Assembly: GCA_023394415.1 (NCBI GenBank)
Contig: JAEXAR010000040.1
Span: 83,153 to 147,152 of the forward strand
Direction of reading: 5' to 3'
Length of the DNA: 64,000 nucleotides
Origin: Bacteroidota bacterium
GTDB lineage: Bacteria; Bacteroidota; Bacteroidia; Flavobacteriales; Weeksellaceae
Program-made: the position numbers and the translations under genes
Shown here: positions 49,559-57,851 of the stretch, one piece after another
Layout of the letters: each line of letters begins with the position of its first letter
Numbering within the stretch: the first letter of the stretch is position 1
The notes under the pieces: generated by a model
The model's database searches: none
Seen by the model: only the letters and a program-made list of their open reading frames with translations
Told to the model about the DNA's origin: nothing

Positions 49559-50053
49559 TTATCTACCGAACATTTTATCATCTTTATCAGTTCTGGTACC
49601 ATCTTCCAAGCGATATTCTTTCAACATTGGGTGATAACCAAGGTCTGTAGAGTTTAAAATCACTCTTAAATCCGGATGGCCTTTGAATTTAATTCCGAAA
49701 AAATCATAAGTTTCTCTTTCCATCCAGTTAGCACCCGCATAAAGGTCGGTTAAAGTTTCAAACTCGGCTCCTTCTTTTTTTGTGAATGATTTCAGACGAA
49801 TTCTGAAATTTTCTTTCATATTGTGAAGGTGATAAATTACTCCCAGTTCTTTTTCTTTGTCTTCAGGATAATGAATACCTGTAACATCGGTAAGGAAATT
49901 AATTTCTAAAGAAGAATCTCTTAAATGGTGAACCACTTTCTTCAAATCCTCTTTTTTTATTTCCAACGTTAGCATGCCATAAGGCTCTGAGCTTGAAAGC
50001 ACGCTTCCCGGAAATTCCCTATTTATCGCTTCTAAAACAAATTCGTTTGTCAT
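49559..50053 (-). CDS. nuoC: NADH-quinone oxidoreductase subunit C
   Basis: 164 residues, 30-kDa subunit of the peripheral arm. Family signature ANWMERETYDFFGIKFKGHP followed by RVILNSTDLGYHPMLKEY. It has no metal centre and holds NuoD and NuoB together. Start MTNEFVLEAINREFPG. Confidence 0.95.
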   Translation of the reverse strand: MTNEFVLEAINREFPGSVLSSSEPYGMLTLEIKKEDLKKVVHHLRDSSLEINFLTDVTGIHYPEDKEKELGVIYHLHNMKENFRIRLKSFTKKEGAEFETLTDLYAGANWMERETYDFFGIKFKGHPDLRVILNSTDLGYHPMLKEYRLEDGTRTDKDDKMFGR

Positions 50054-50062
50054 ATCTGTTTT

Positions 50063-50127
50063 GCTTCAGGTTTCAGGTTTTAAGGTTTAATGTTCACAAT
50101 TTGAAACATTGAACTTGGACTTGAAAC
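50063..50127. repeat. GTTTCA/TGAAAC imperfect inverted repeat in the nuoB-nuoC spacer
   Basis: CTTCAGGTTTCAGGTTTTAAG (about 50064-50084) with TTTAATGTTCA next, facing TTGAAACATTGAACTTGG and ACTTGAAAC (50101-50127). Roughly 80 percent complementary. Same word family as the repeats at 1090-1155 and 27757-27810. Confidence 0.6.
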
Positions 50128-50136
50128 TAAAATTTT

Positions 50137-50694
50137 TTATTTTATTCCGTAAGATTCCAGAAGTTTTTGGTATTCCGGCATATCTCTTCTTCTAAGGCTT
50201 TCACTTTGTGCAAGAGCTTGAACCTGCATTACACCTTCAATAATCTGTTCTGGTCTTGGTGGACACCCCGGAACATAAACATCCACAGGAATAATTTTAT
50301 CAATTCCCTGAAGGACTGAATAAGTATCGAAAATACCACCACTTGAAGCGCAAGCGCCTACTGCTACTACCCAACGCGGTTCTGCCATTTGAGTGTAAAC
50401 CTGCTGTAAAACGGGTCCTAATTTTTTAGAAATGGTTCCGCAAACCATCAACATATCGGCATGTCTTGGTGAAAAAGAGTTTCTTTCCATCCCAAATCTA
50501 GAACCGTCATAAGTTGGGTTTAGAAAAGCCATATATTCAATACCGCAGCATGAGGTTGCAAAAGGTAATGGCCAGAGTGAATAACTTCTCGCTAAACCAA
50601 TAACGCTGCTTAGTTTGGTAGCAAAAAAACCTTCGCCTTCATAGCCTTCAGGTGCTTGAGCATCCATTCTTACTACCGGTTTATTATCTGACAT
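50137..50694 (-). CDS. nuoB: NADH-quinone oxidoreductase subunit B
   Basis: 185 residues binding cluster N2, the last electron carrier before quinone. The adjacent cysteine pair is in FATSCCGIEYMAF; other ligands are in AVGACASSGGIF and VPGCPPRPEQII. The C-terminal 25 residues (AQSESLRRRDMPEYQKLLESYG) are a typical helical tail. Confidence 0.96.
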   Translation of the reverse strand: MSDNKPVVRMDAQAPEGYEGEGFFATKLSSVIGLARSYSLWPLPFATSCCGIEYMAFLNPTYDGSRFGMERNSFSPRHADMLMVCGTISKKLGPVLQQVYTQMAEPRWVVAVGACASSGGIFDTYSVLQGIDKIIPVDVYVPGCPPRPEQIIEGVMQVQALAQSESLRRRDMPEYQKLLESYGIK

Positions 50695-50701
50695 ATTTTT
50701 T

Positions 50702-50743
50702 GTTTAAAGTTTAAAGTTTCAGGCTTATATTGAAACTTTTATT
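50702..50743. repeat. GTTTAAAG words and 9-bp hairpin in the nuoA-nuoB spacer
   Basis: GTTTAAAGTTTAAAGTTTCA, then TGAAACTTTT. AAAGTTTCA (50713-50721) and TGAAACTTT (50731-50739) are exact complements with a 9-nt loop. Confidence 0.6.
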
Positions 50744-50781
50744 AAGTTATCTTGTGAATTTAGCTTAATCCCATCTCAATG

Positions 50782-51153
50782 TTACTTGTCCCAATCTAAA
50801 GCGCCTCTCTTCCAAACATAAATGAATGCGAGGAAGAAAATGGCAACAAATGTGAGGACAGCTAAAAAGCCGGCAACACCGAATTCCCTAAAATTTACTG
50901 CATAAGGATAAAAGAAAACAATCTCTATATCAAAAAGTACAAACAGCACTGCTGTAAGGAAATATTTAACAGAAAAAGGTGATCTTGCATTTCCTTCTAC
51001 TTCGATACCACATTCGAAACTTTCGTTTTTACGATTTTTTTCTTTGCTTTGTTTTGGGCCTAGAAAATGAGTTCCAATTAGTGATAATAATACAAAACCT
51101 AATGCAACGGCTGCTTGTATTAAAATCGGGATGTAATTTTCAGGTAAGTTCAT
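50782..51153 (-). CDS. nuoA: NADH-quinone oxidoreductase subunit A
   Basis: 123 residues with three membrane helices. The conserved loop between helices 1 and 2 is ESFECGIEVEGNARSPFSVKYF with the Cys exposed on quinone-cycle movement, then LFDIEIVFFYPYAV in helix 2. First gene of the nuo operon, with its own promoter 23 nt upstream. Confidence 0.96.
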   Translation of the reverse strand: MNLPENYIPILIQAAVALGFVLLSLIGTHFLGPKQSKEKNRKNESFECGIEVEGNARSPFSVKYFLTAVLFVLFDIEIVFFYPYAVNFREFGVAGFLAVLTFVAIFFLAFIYVWKRGALDWDK

Positions 51154-51176
51154 TAATACATAATTTTCTCAATCTG

Positions 51177-51208
51177 CAAATTTAACAAATTAAAGGTGAA
51201 TAGAGAAA
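51177..51208 (-). promoter_or_regulatory. Promoter of the nuo operon
   Basis: Minus-strand TTTC (51205-51208), 20-nt spacer, then TAAATTTG (51177-51184), an exact -7 box. It leaves a leader of about 17-20 nt before nuoA. Only this promoter was found for the 14 nuo genes; spacer elements could hold others. Confidence 0.7.
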
Positions 51209-51273
51209 AATAATGACTCAAAAAAAGAAATTATTGGTGGAGTTACAATGTTATTTAGACTGTTTCTAAATAA

Positions 51274-51462
51274 TTATTTTTTTGAAGAACTTTTCATTCT
51301 TTTTACAACCAAATAAGCGACATAAGCCATATAAAGAAACAGAAAACTTGCAAATAATATGTTGATCAAAGCATTGGTTCTTTCGTCAGCTGTTTGGAAA
51401 AACTGATTGTAGACGATAAAAATTATAATCATAGCACCGTAAACGTATAAATGCTTTTTCAT
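51274..51462 (-). CDS. Small hypothetical membrane protein
   Basis: 62 residues with two predicted membrane helices (about residues 6-22 and 32-53) and a Lys/Ser-rich C-terminus (KRMKSSSKK). It starts 1 nt after the stop of the GNAT-type gene, so it is probably co-transcribed and translated with it. I recognise no family. Positive-inside rule puts the C-terminus in the cytoplasm. Confidence 0.6.
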   Translation of the reverse strand: MKKHLYVYGAMIIIFIVYNQFFQTADERTNALINILFASFLFLYMAYVAYLVVKRMKSSSKK

Positions 51463-51463
51463 T

Positions 51464-52594
51464 TTATAGATTTATTTCGAGAGCGTAAGTTCTTCTGCGT
51501 TTGTGATTGATAGGATTATAATCCTGCCAAAGTAATTGAATGGCACGGTTTTCCTCAAGTTCAGGATTTGTTTCCAAATGTTTTACGCCTTTCTTTTTAA
51601 AAGTCTCATAGATTTCTTTAAAAATGATAGAAGTAACACCTCGACGCTGATAATCGGGATGTATACCAATTAAGTAAAAATTAGCTCTGTCATTTTTCTT
51701 TCCTGCCTGCAGGAAATGCCACCAGCCAAAAGGAAACAGTTTTCCGTTGGCTTTTTGTAAAGCTTTGGAATATGATGGCATTGTAATAGCAAAAGAAATT
51801 AAATTGTTGTTTTCATCAGCAATACAGATAATGTAATCTTTGTTGATGAAAGGGAAATATTTTTCTTTGTAAGTTTTTATCTGCTCTTCTGTTATCGGTG
51901 TGTAAGTAGAGAGGTTTTTATAGGTTTCATCCAAAAGTTTGAACATCGGGTCTATATACGAAAGAATTTCATTTTTTGTTTTGAATTTCAAAACTTTCAG
52001 GTTGTATTTTTCTTTTACCAGTTCATTAAATTTAACAACCTTTTCGGGAAGTACTTCAGGGAAATTAATTTCATATTCTACCCATTCTTTTTCTTTGGTA
52101 AGTCCTAATTTTTCAAGATGTTTAGGGTAGTAATCGAAATTATAAATCCCAATCATGGTGGCTAATTCATCAAAACCAAACACCAACATTCCGGCCTTAT
52201 CGAGATTCGTAAATCCCATAGGTCCTTCAATCTTATTGATGTTGTTCTCTTTAGCAAAGCTGATTGCTGTATCAATCAATGCTCTTGAAACCTCCATATC
52301 ATCAATAAAATCAATCCATCCGAAACGTACTTTTCTTATTCCCAGCTCTTTTTCCTCTTTTTGATTGATCATTACCGCAATTCTGCCCACAACCTTATTG
52401 TCTTTATAGGCTAAAAACTGCTTGGCTTTAGAATATTGTAATGCTGGGTTTTCATTGATGTCCCAAATATGCTTTTCGTCGTTAATGAGTGGCGGTACAA
52501 AGTTTTTATTATTTTTGTATAAATCCATAGGGAAGTGGATGAACTCCATCAGCTGTTTTTCGGATTTTACTTCTATAATATTGATTTTGGACAT
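51464..52594 (-). CDS. GNAT-like acyltransferase, 376 residues
   Basis: Long protein with GNAT features. The N-terminus (MSKINIIEVKSEKQLMEFIHFPMDLYKNN) is typical of a flavobacterial family often annotated as N-acetyltransferase or GTP cyclohydrolase. The acetyl-CoA loop appears near the C-terminus as IGIHPDYQRRGVTSIIFKEI (motif A with Q-R-R-G-V). An N-terminal half may be a second degenerate GNAT fold (KIEGPMGFTNLDKAGMLV). Acyl acceptor unknown. It has its own -7 box and is followed by a small membrane protein gene. Confidence 0.8.
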   Translation of the reverse strand: MSKINIIEVKSEKQLMEFIHFPMDLYKNNKNFVPPLINDEKHIWDINENPALQYSKAKQFLAYKDNKVVGRIAVMINQKEEKELGIRKVRFGWIDFIDDMEVSRALIDTAISFAKENNINKIEGPMGFTNLDKAGMLVFGFDELATMIGIYNFDYYPKHLEKLGLTKEKEWVEYEINFPEVLPEKVVKFNELVKEKYNLKVLKFKTKNEILSYIDPMFKLLDETYKNLSTYTPITEEQIKTYKEKYFPFINKDYIICIADENNNLISFAITMPSYSKALQKANGKLFPFGWWHFLQAGKKNDRANFYLIGIHPDYQRRGVTSIIFKEIYETFKKKGVKHLETNPELEENRAIQLLWQDYNPINHKRRRTYALEINL

Positions 52595-52614
52595 TAGAAA
52601 ATTTTATGGAAAAG

Positions 52615-52622
52615 CAAAGATA
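52615..52622 (-). promoter_or_regulatory. -7 box of the GNAT-like gene
   Basis: Minus-strand TATCTTTG, an exact TAnnTTTG, 20 nt upstream of the ATG at 52594, in the divergent spacer shared with the zinc peptidase gene. A -33 box is not obvious. Confidence 0.5.
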
Positions 52623-52717
52623 GTTATTAATTAAAAAAGACTACTAATTTGGCATAGTTTTTCCATCAAAAAAGAAACTCTAACAATTTAACAAATAATT
52701 AAAAAAATAATAAAGAA

Positions 52718-53407
52718 ATGAGTGGTTATTACCTTATTATCGGTGCAATTTTCATCATTAGTATGATTGTACAGAACAGACTTAGGTCTAAGTTTGCACA
52801 TTACTCGAATGTGCATTTGCAAAACGGAATGTCCGGAAAAGAAATTGCAGAAAAAATGCTTCGTGACAATGGAATCCACGATGTACAGGTTATTTCTGTA
52901 CCTGGACAATTGACGGATCACTATAATCCTCAAAATAAGACTATAAACCTTTCCGAAGGTGTTTATATGCAGAGAAATGCAGCTGCAGCAGCAGTTGCAG
53001 CACACGAAACAGGTCACGCTGTGCAACACGCTGTAGGATATTCGATGTTGCAATTGCGTTCTAAAATGGTGCCTGCAGTTAATTTTTCTTCGAAACTTTT
53101 ACAGTTTGTACTAATGGCAGGGATTGTAGTAATGGCAAGTAGTGGAAGTAAAACGCTTTTATTAATTGGTGTGATTTTATTTGCAGTAACTACAGCATTT
53201 GCATTTGTAACTTTGCCGGTAGAATATGATGCGAGCAAAAGAGCTTTAGCTTGGTTGAGAAGTTCAGGAACGTTGGCTAACAATGCAGAGTATGAAGGTG
53301 CAGATGATTCTTTGAAATGGGCTGCAAGAACATACGTGGTAGCAGCATTAGGCTCATTGGCACAATTGATTTACTTCGCTTCGATGCTTACAGGGAGAAG
53401 AGATTAA
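52718..53407 (+). CDS. YugP-type membrane zinc metallopeptidase
   Basis: 229 residues. The zinc site is His96-Glu97-Thr-Gly-His100 in AAHETGHAVQHAVGY. After it lie two membrane helices (FVLMAGIVVMASSG and LIGVILFAVTTAFAF), then LPVEYDASKRALAWL with a possible third ligand Glu. An N-terminal membrane helix spans residues 3-20. YugP proteins are intramembrane-associated peptidases of unknown substrate. Its stop codon overlaps that of the convergent YigZ gene (TTAA at 53404-53407). Confidence 0.9.
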   Translation: MSGYYLIIGAIFIISMIVQNRLRSKFAHYSNVHLQNGMSGKEIAEKMLRDNGIHDVQVISVPGQLTDHYNPQNKTINLSEGVYMQRNAAAAAVAAHETGHAVQHAVGYSMLQLRSKMVPAVNFSSKLLQFVLMAGIVVMASSGSKTLLLIGVILFAVTTAFAFVTLPVEYDASKRALAWLRSSGTLANNAEYEGADDSLKWAARTYVVAALGSLAQLIYFASMLTGRRD

Positions 53408-54012
53408 ATTTCAGTAAATTTAAAAGAAATATGTTGCATCTCGGAAAGAATTTCCGAGATGTTTTCTTTTTGAGAGGTTTTTATTGATGCAGAAATGGTG
53501 CAGTTTTCAGCGGCATCGAAATTTATAATTTTAGCCTCAAATTTATTTAATAAAGTGAAGATGACATTCTGCTGATTAAAGTGGAATTCAATTTCAATGT
53601 TACTTTCAAGTTCTTTGGTAATAATTTGGGCTTCATCCAAAGTTAGTTTAGCTGACTCTTTGTATGTTTTTACCAAATCGGGAACACCCAGTTTAGTGCC
53701 TCCATAATATCTTACTACAATAACTAAAACATTGGTAAGTTCGTGTGCTAACAGTTGATTGTAGATTGGCAAGCCAGCACTTCCTGAAGGTTCACCATCA
53801 TCATTGGCACGGTAATGTTCACCATTAATCCCCATTCTGAAGGCATAACAATGATGCGTCGCTTTTGGATGCTCTGCTCTTATTTTTTCTAAAGATGATT
53901 TTAATTCATTTTCATTGCTCACCGGAAACGCAAAACCAATAAACTTGCTGCCTTTTTCTTTCAAAAGGATGTTTTCTATAGGTTTTTCTATGGTTTTGAA
54001 TTCAAAAATCAT
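53404..54012 (-). CDS. YigZ/IMPACT family protein
   Basis: 202 residues. The IMPACT domain signature is intact: ATHHCYAFRMG, NDDGEPSGSAGLPI and VIVVRYYGGTKLGVPDLVKTYKES. A C-terminal DUF1949 ferredoxin-like domain covers about residues 135-200. The family is linked to translation control in eukaryotes; the bacterial role is unclear. It overlaps ribD by 4 nt, so translation is coupled. Confidence 0.92.
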   Translation of the reverse strand: MIFEFKTIEKPIENILLKEKGSKFIGFAFPVSNENELKSSLEKIRAEHPKATHHCYAFRMGINGEHYRANDDGEPSGSAGLPIYNQLLAHELTNVLVIVVRYYGGTKLGVPDLVKTYKESAKLTLDEAQIITKELESNIEIEFHFNQQNVIFTLLNKFEAKIINFDAAENCTISASIKTSQKENISEILSEMQHISFKFTEI

Positions 54013-55034
54013 TGTGGATTTCTGTAACGACTTATGGAATTGTCTTTGAAGGTTTCTGTAGAAGGATTTTCAAAATTATGTTTAGGTGCTTTGGTTCCGT
54101 TTTCTAAAAAAAGATTTTCTTTTTTGATAATAACTGCTTCATCCCAAAGTCCTGCATCGATAAATTGTTGTAAAGTAAATCTACCACCTTCAATAATAAC
54201 CGATTGTATTTGCTCTTCGTAAAGACTAGTCATCAGGTTTTGAAGAAAATTATCCCTTTCCACCTTAATATATTTTACATTGCCAATTTCTTCATTTTTT
54301 TTAGAATTGAAAACCAAAGTTGGCGCTTCATTATTGAAAATATTAAAATCAGAAGGCACTTTCAAATCAAAATCAATCAGAATCCTCACCGGATTTTTTC
54401 CTATGACATTCCTCACTGTTAATGAAGGATTGTCATTCAAAGCGGTTTGTGTACCAATTAAAATCGCATGTTCATCAGCTCTCATTTGATGGGTATACTG
54501 ATTAGACAAAGCATTTGAAATAGGAGTGGGCTTGAAATTCTTGTCCATAAACCCATCTTCAGATTGTGCCCATTTCAAAATAATATAAGGTCTTTTCTTC
54601 TGATGGAATGTGAAAAAGCGTTTGTTTAGTTCACGACATTCGTCTTCCAAAATTTCGGTTACCACTTCTATACCTGCTTCCTCTAATATATGTTTGCCTT
54701 TGCCGTTTACTTTTTCGTGGGAATCTAATATTCCGATAACTACTTTTTTAAATCCAACTTCCTTTAGCTTTAAAGCGCAAGGTGGTGTTTTACCAAAATG
54801 CGAACAAGGTTCGAGAGAAACGTAAATAGTAGAATCGGGGAGTAAATTCTGGTTTTTAACAGAATTAATAGCGTTAATTTCTGCGTGAGGTTCACCGGAT
54901 TTTTTATGGTAACCTTCACCAATAATTTTTCCTTCGTGCACGATAACACTTCCAACTAAAGGATTTGGATAAGTTGCTCCAGTCGCTTTCTTGGCTAATT
55001 CTATACACCGTTTTATGTAGATTTCATCATTCAT
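54009..55034 (-). CDS. ribD: Bifunctional riboflavin biosynthesis deaminase/reductase
   Basis: 341 residues with two domains. The N-terminal cytidine-deaminase-like zinc site is His50-Ala-Glu52 with Cys77 and Cys86 in LEPCSHFGKTPPCA. The C-terminal reductase domain (about residues 148-341) starts with RPYIILKWAQSEDGFM and contains QSVIIEGGRFTLQQFI. It converts the first pyrimidine intermediate of riboflavin synthesis by two steps. A few residues shorter at the reductase end than E. coli RibD. It is translationally coupled to the YigZ gene. Confidence 0.94.
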   Translation of the reverse strand: MNDEIYIKRCIELAKKATGATYPNPLVGSVIVHEGKIIGEGYHKKSGEPHAEINAINSVKNQNLLPDSTIYVSLEPCSHFGKTPPCALKLKEVGFKKVVIGILDSHEKVNGKGKHILEEAGIEVVTEILEDECRELNKRFFTFHQKKRPYIILKWAQSEDGFMDKNFKPTPISNALSNQYTHQMRADEHAILIGTQTALNDNPSLTVRNVIGKNPVRILIDFDLKVPSDFNIFNNEAPTLVFNSKKNEEIGNVKYIKVERDNFLQNLMTSLYEEQIQSVIIEGGRFTLQQFIDAGLWDEAVIIKKENLFLENGTKAPKHNFENPSTETFKDNSISRYRNPQ

Positions 55035-55040
55035 TTTAAT

Positions 55041-55070
55041 AAAAAAACACTTAACACGCAGTTAAGTGTT
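55041..55070 (-). terminator. Terminator after the 195-residue hypothetical gene
   Basis: A perfect 10-bp stem AACACTTAAC (55046-55055) with GTTAAGTGTT (55061-55070), loop of 5, then T-run on the minus strand. It lies between the stop at 55091 and the ribD start at 55034. Confidence 0.88.
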
Positions 55071-55090
55071 AATCCATATTTTTTTATAGA

Positions 55091-55678
55091 CTATTTGGTT
55101 TCAGGTTGCAAGGTTATTGCAGGTATTTGGTACTGAATCATGGCAGCCATAAGGTTGTTTCTCTCTTTAGAAATTATTTTAGCAGCTGATTTGCTGTCAC
55201 CGTAAATTCTTTTAGAATAAGCCAACACTAAAAGTGCTTTATTGTCTGCACCAGTTTTTTTGAAGCGGTTGATGTTGTATTCTAAATAGGCATTACCTTT
55301 TTCCGGAGTTTCGATAAGGGAATAATCAATTATAAATTCTTTACCATCAGGACTTTCAGTTACATTTATAATGGTATTTTTCATTTTTTCCTGTAGCTTC
55401 TGTATCTGTGATACCTTTTGCCTTACTGCTTCTTCAATTTCGATGTCTTTGTTTAAATAAGAGAAATTGAGTAATTGATTAAACTCTTCAATACGCTCAT
55501 CTTTTGGTAAAAACTGCTGCAAATACAAAAGTTTTGAGTTCTGTTTGGACCAAGACAGGAAAAATTCAGTGCCATTAAATTCAATAGGTCCTTCAATGCC
55601 AATTCTGTCTGTAACATTCTGACTTTTAACTTGAAAGATCACAAAAACAGCAAAGCAAATTAATAGAATTTTCTTCAT
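55091..55678 (-). CDS. Hypothetical secreted protein
   Basis: 195 residues with signal peptide (MKKILLICFAVFVIFQVKSQ) and no lipobox. The body is predicted mixed alpha/beta, containing RIGIEGPIEFNGTEFFLSWS near the mature N-terminus and EKGNAYLEYNINRFKK in the middle. I recognise no family. It lies 24 nt after the DUF349 gene, so it is probably the second gene of that unit, and a strong terminator ends it. Confidence 0.7.
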   Translation of the reverse strand: MKKILLICFAVFVIFQVKSQNVTDRIGIEGPIEFNGTEFFLSWSKQNSKLLYLQQFLPKDERIEEFNQLLNFSYLNKDIEIEEAVRQKVSQIQKLQEKMKNTIINVTESPDGKEFIIDYSLIETPEKGNAYLEYNINRFKKTGADNKALLVLAYSKRIYGDSKSAAKIISKERNNLMAAMIQYQIPAITLQPETK

Positions 55679-55702
55679 AAGCTTATCGTTTTTTCTAAAG
55701 AA

Positions 55703-57715
55703 TTACTCTCCCGTTATAATGTTGTGAAGATTACTTTTCAGGCTTTCAAGTTGAGCTTTTTTATCATCTATGGTAGCATAAGTTTCCTTCAATAGAGGAT
55801 TTTCTCTGCTTGGATTTTGGAAGAAACCAAGATTGTTTTCTAATTTTACAATTTCAGCCTCTAAATCAGCCACTTGATTTTTAATTTTTCTAGCCTTATC
55901 CGTCAATTGATTTTCCGAAAGATTTTCATCTTTAATATCGAATTCACTTACCCTGTTGAGTTTTAGTTTTTCTCTTAAAGTTTTGTTGAATTCGGTATTG
56001 ATAGAAAGTTTCTCGCGCGGCACTTTTCCGATGGCGTTCCATTTTCCTTTAATTTCTTCTATTTTTTCTACACTGTTGTCATCGCTTCCAACTTCTTTCA
56101 GTTCATCAAGCAGAACACGTTTCAGTTTATAGTTTTCTTTCCAATTATCACCACTTGCAGTATTTTTGCTTCTGTAATTATTGAAGAAAGTGTTACAAGC
56201 CTCACGGAAATCATCCCAAATTTTGTTGGCTTGGCTTCTTGGGACGTGTCCTATTTTTTTCCAATCGTCCTGAAGTTTTTTGAAGAGAGGAACCATTGTA
56301 TCCCAATCTTCAGAATTCATATTATCTTGGGCAACCTGAATTAGCTTCAGTTTTTCTTCAAGATTGGTAACTTGGCTGCCTTTCAGATTCTTATAGAAAT
56401 CATTTTTTAAAGTATTGAACTGTCTTAGCGTTTGCTTAAAATCGTTCCAGTTTTGATTAGAGATTTTTCTCGGCACACTTCCTGTTTTAAGGAATTCAGC
56501 TCTTAAATCTTCCACTTTCTTAATGGCGTTTTGCCAAAAGTTATGGTTAGGCTCTTTATCAGGTGAAGAAAGTTTTTTTATTTCTTCAATAATTTGATTT
56601 TTCTTTTCAAGATTGGCTGTTTGTTCTTCTTCTATTGCTGCAGAAAGTTCAGATTTTCTCTCGTGAATTTGATTTGAAATTTCCTTGAATTCGTCCCAAG
56701 TTTTCTCACGGAACTCCTCTGCAACAGGTTCAGCTTCCTCTTTCCATAATTTATGAAGATACTGCAGTTCGTTCAGCGCTTTTTGTACCGGTTCATTCAC
56801 CAGTTCTTTTGCGCGCTCGATAATTTGTTGCCTTTTCTCAAGATTATGTGTGTATTCCTGATGCAAATAATCTTTGTTAAGATCTAACATCGCATAGAAT
56901 TGATTCAAGTGATGAAAGTAGTTGTTGTTCAGTAACTTAAACTCTGATTTTGCAACCTGTCCTGCGTTACTCCAAGCCTGTTTTATCTCACGGATTTCTT
57001 TAAAAAGATTGGTTCCGGCTTCTGTATTGGTGTAAAGGTGTTTCAGCCTTTCAATGATTTCCTGTCTTGCAGAAAGGTTTTCAGCGTGCTGTTCTTCCTG
57101 TTTTTTAAGATATTGATCGTGTTTTTCTTTAAAAATAGTTATTAAACCTGAAAGTTTTGATAATGATGGATGTTCCCAAGAGAAATTCTCTTCAGGATTT
57201 CCTGCTGACGTAAACTCGTGTTTTTTATCATCAGTTTCTTCGTGCATTTTTTGCGTTGCCAAATCTCTCAACTGCTGAAATTGGCGGTTTTTTTCACCGG
57301 CATTTTCTTCGTTCACCAGTTTTTCCATTTCGTCTACAACCTGTTCTATAGTTCTGGAATCAGCATTGTGATCCGGGGTTTCTTCATGTTCTTCTTCAGC
57401 TTCTTCACGATCGATTTCAGAAAGCACTTTTTCTTCCGGGATTTGAAAAGGCTTCTGTGTATGCATATTTTTCTGATTTTCTGGTGTAGTTTCCATCACT
57501 TCGGTTTTAGAACTGTGCGGAACATCTTCAGAAATTTCTTCAGTAATTATTTCTTCTTTATGAGGATCTATTTCGGATAAAACTTTCTCATCCGGTGGAG
57601 TGTTTACCGATTTTTGAGTATCAACATCAGCTTGATTTTCAGGGGTTTGCTGTGGTTGTTCTTCCATTTGAGATTTTAGTCTTTCGTTTTCGGGTTTTTG
57701 GTGTTCCGTGTTCAT
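55703..57715 (-). CDS. DUF349 repeat protein
   Basis: 670 residues. The first 115 or so are acidic and disordered and contain a duplicated block: TPENQADVDTQKS...EKVLSEID and TPENQKNMHTQKP...EKVLSEID. Residues 180-600 consist of about five DUF349 three-helix repeats (for example KIGHVPRSQANKIWDDFREA and AIGKVPREKLSINTEF), followed by a C-terminal coiled coil (QVADLEAEIVKLENNLGFF). DUF349 proteins are cytoplasmic and partly linked to cold or recombination phenotypes; function here unknown. No signal peptide. Confidence 0.88.
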   Translation of the reverse strand: MNTEHQKPENERLKSQMEEQPQQTPENQADVDTQKSVNTPPDEKVLSEIDPHKEEIITEEISEDVPHSSKTEVMETTPENQKNMHTQKPFQIPEEKVLSEIDREEAEEEHEETPDHNADSRTIEQVVDEMEKLVNEENAGEKNRQFQQLRDLATQKMHEETDDKKHEFTSAGNPEENFSWEHPSLSKLSGLITIFKEKHDQYLKKQEEQHAENLSARQEIIERLKHLYTNTEAGTNLFKEIREIKQAWSNAGQVAKSEFKLLNNNYFHHLNQFYAMLDLNKDYLHQEYTHNLEKRQQIIERAKELVNEPVQKALNELQYLHKLWKEEAEPVAEEFREKTWDEFKEISNQIHERKSELSAAIEEEQTANLEKKNQIIEEIKKLSSPDKEPNHNFWQNAIKKVEDLRAEFLKTGSVPRKISNQNWNDFKQTLRQFNTLKNDFYKNLKGSQVTNLEEKLKLIQVAQDNMNSEDWDTMVPLFKKLQDDWKKIGHVPRSQANKIWDDFREACNTFFNNYRSKNTASGDNWKENYKLKRVLLDELKEVGSDDNSVEKIEEIKGKWNAIGKVPREKLSINTEFNKTLREKLKLNRVSEFDIKDENLSENQLTDKARKIKNQVADLEAEIVKLENNLGFFQNPSRENPLLKETYATIDDKKAQLESLKSNLHNIITGE

Positions 57716-57752
57716 AGCAACTTAATTTTAAGTTCTTGTTTGTGTTCAAATG

Positions 57753-57791
57753 TGCGTGCAAAGATAACTTTGCGTGCAAAATCGCAATAAA
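57753..57791 (-). promoter_or_regulatory. Promoter of the DUF349 gene with direct repeats
   Basis: Minus-strand TATCTTTG (57759-57766), exact -7 box, with TTTA 21 nt upstream (57788-57791). The word TTTGCACGCA (minus strand) occurs twice, at 57771-57780 and 57753-57762, 18 bp apart; the second overlaps the -7 box, suggesting a regulator site. Confidence 0.5.
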
Positions 57792-57851
57792 TATACTTAA
57801 ATTTTCTTTTAGGCAGAGAATTTATTAGCAAAAAACTTCGGTAAAAATGGA

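Noticed and set aside
52688..53053. Cys-rich 121-codon frame antisense to the zinc peptidase gene
   Set aside because: It is the antisense of a conserved coding region and has the codon pattern of a shadow frame.
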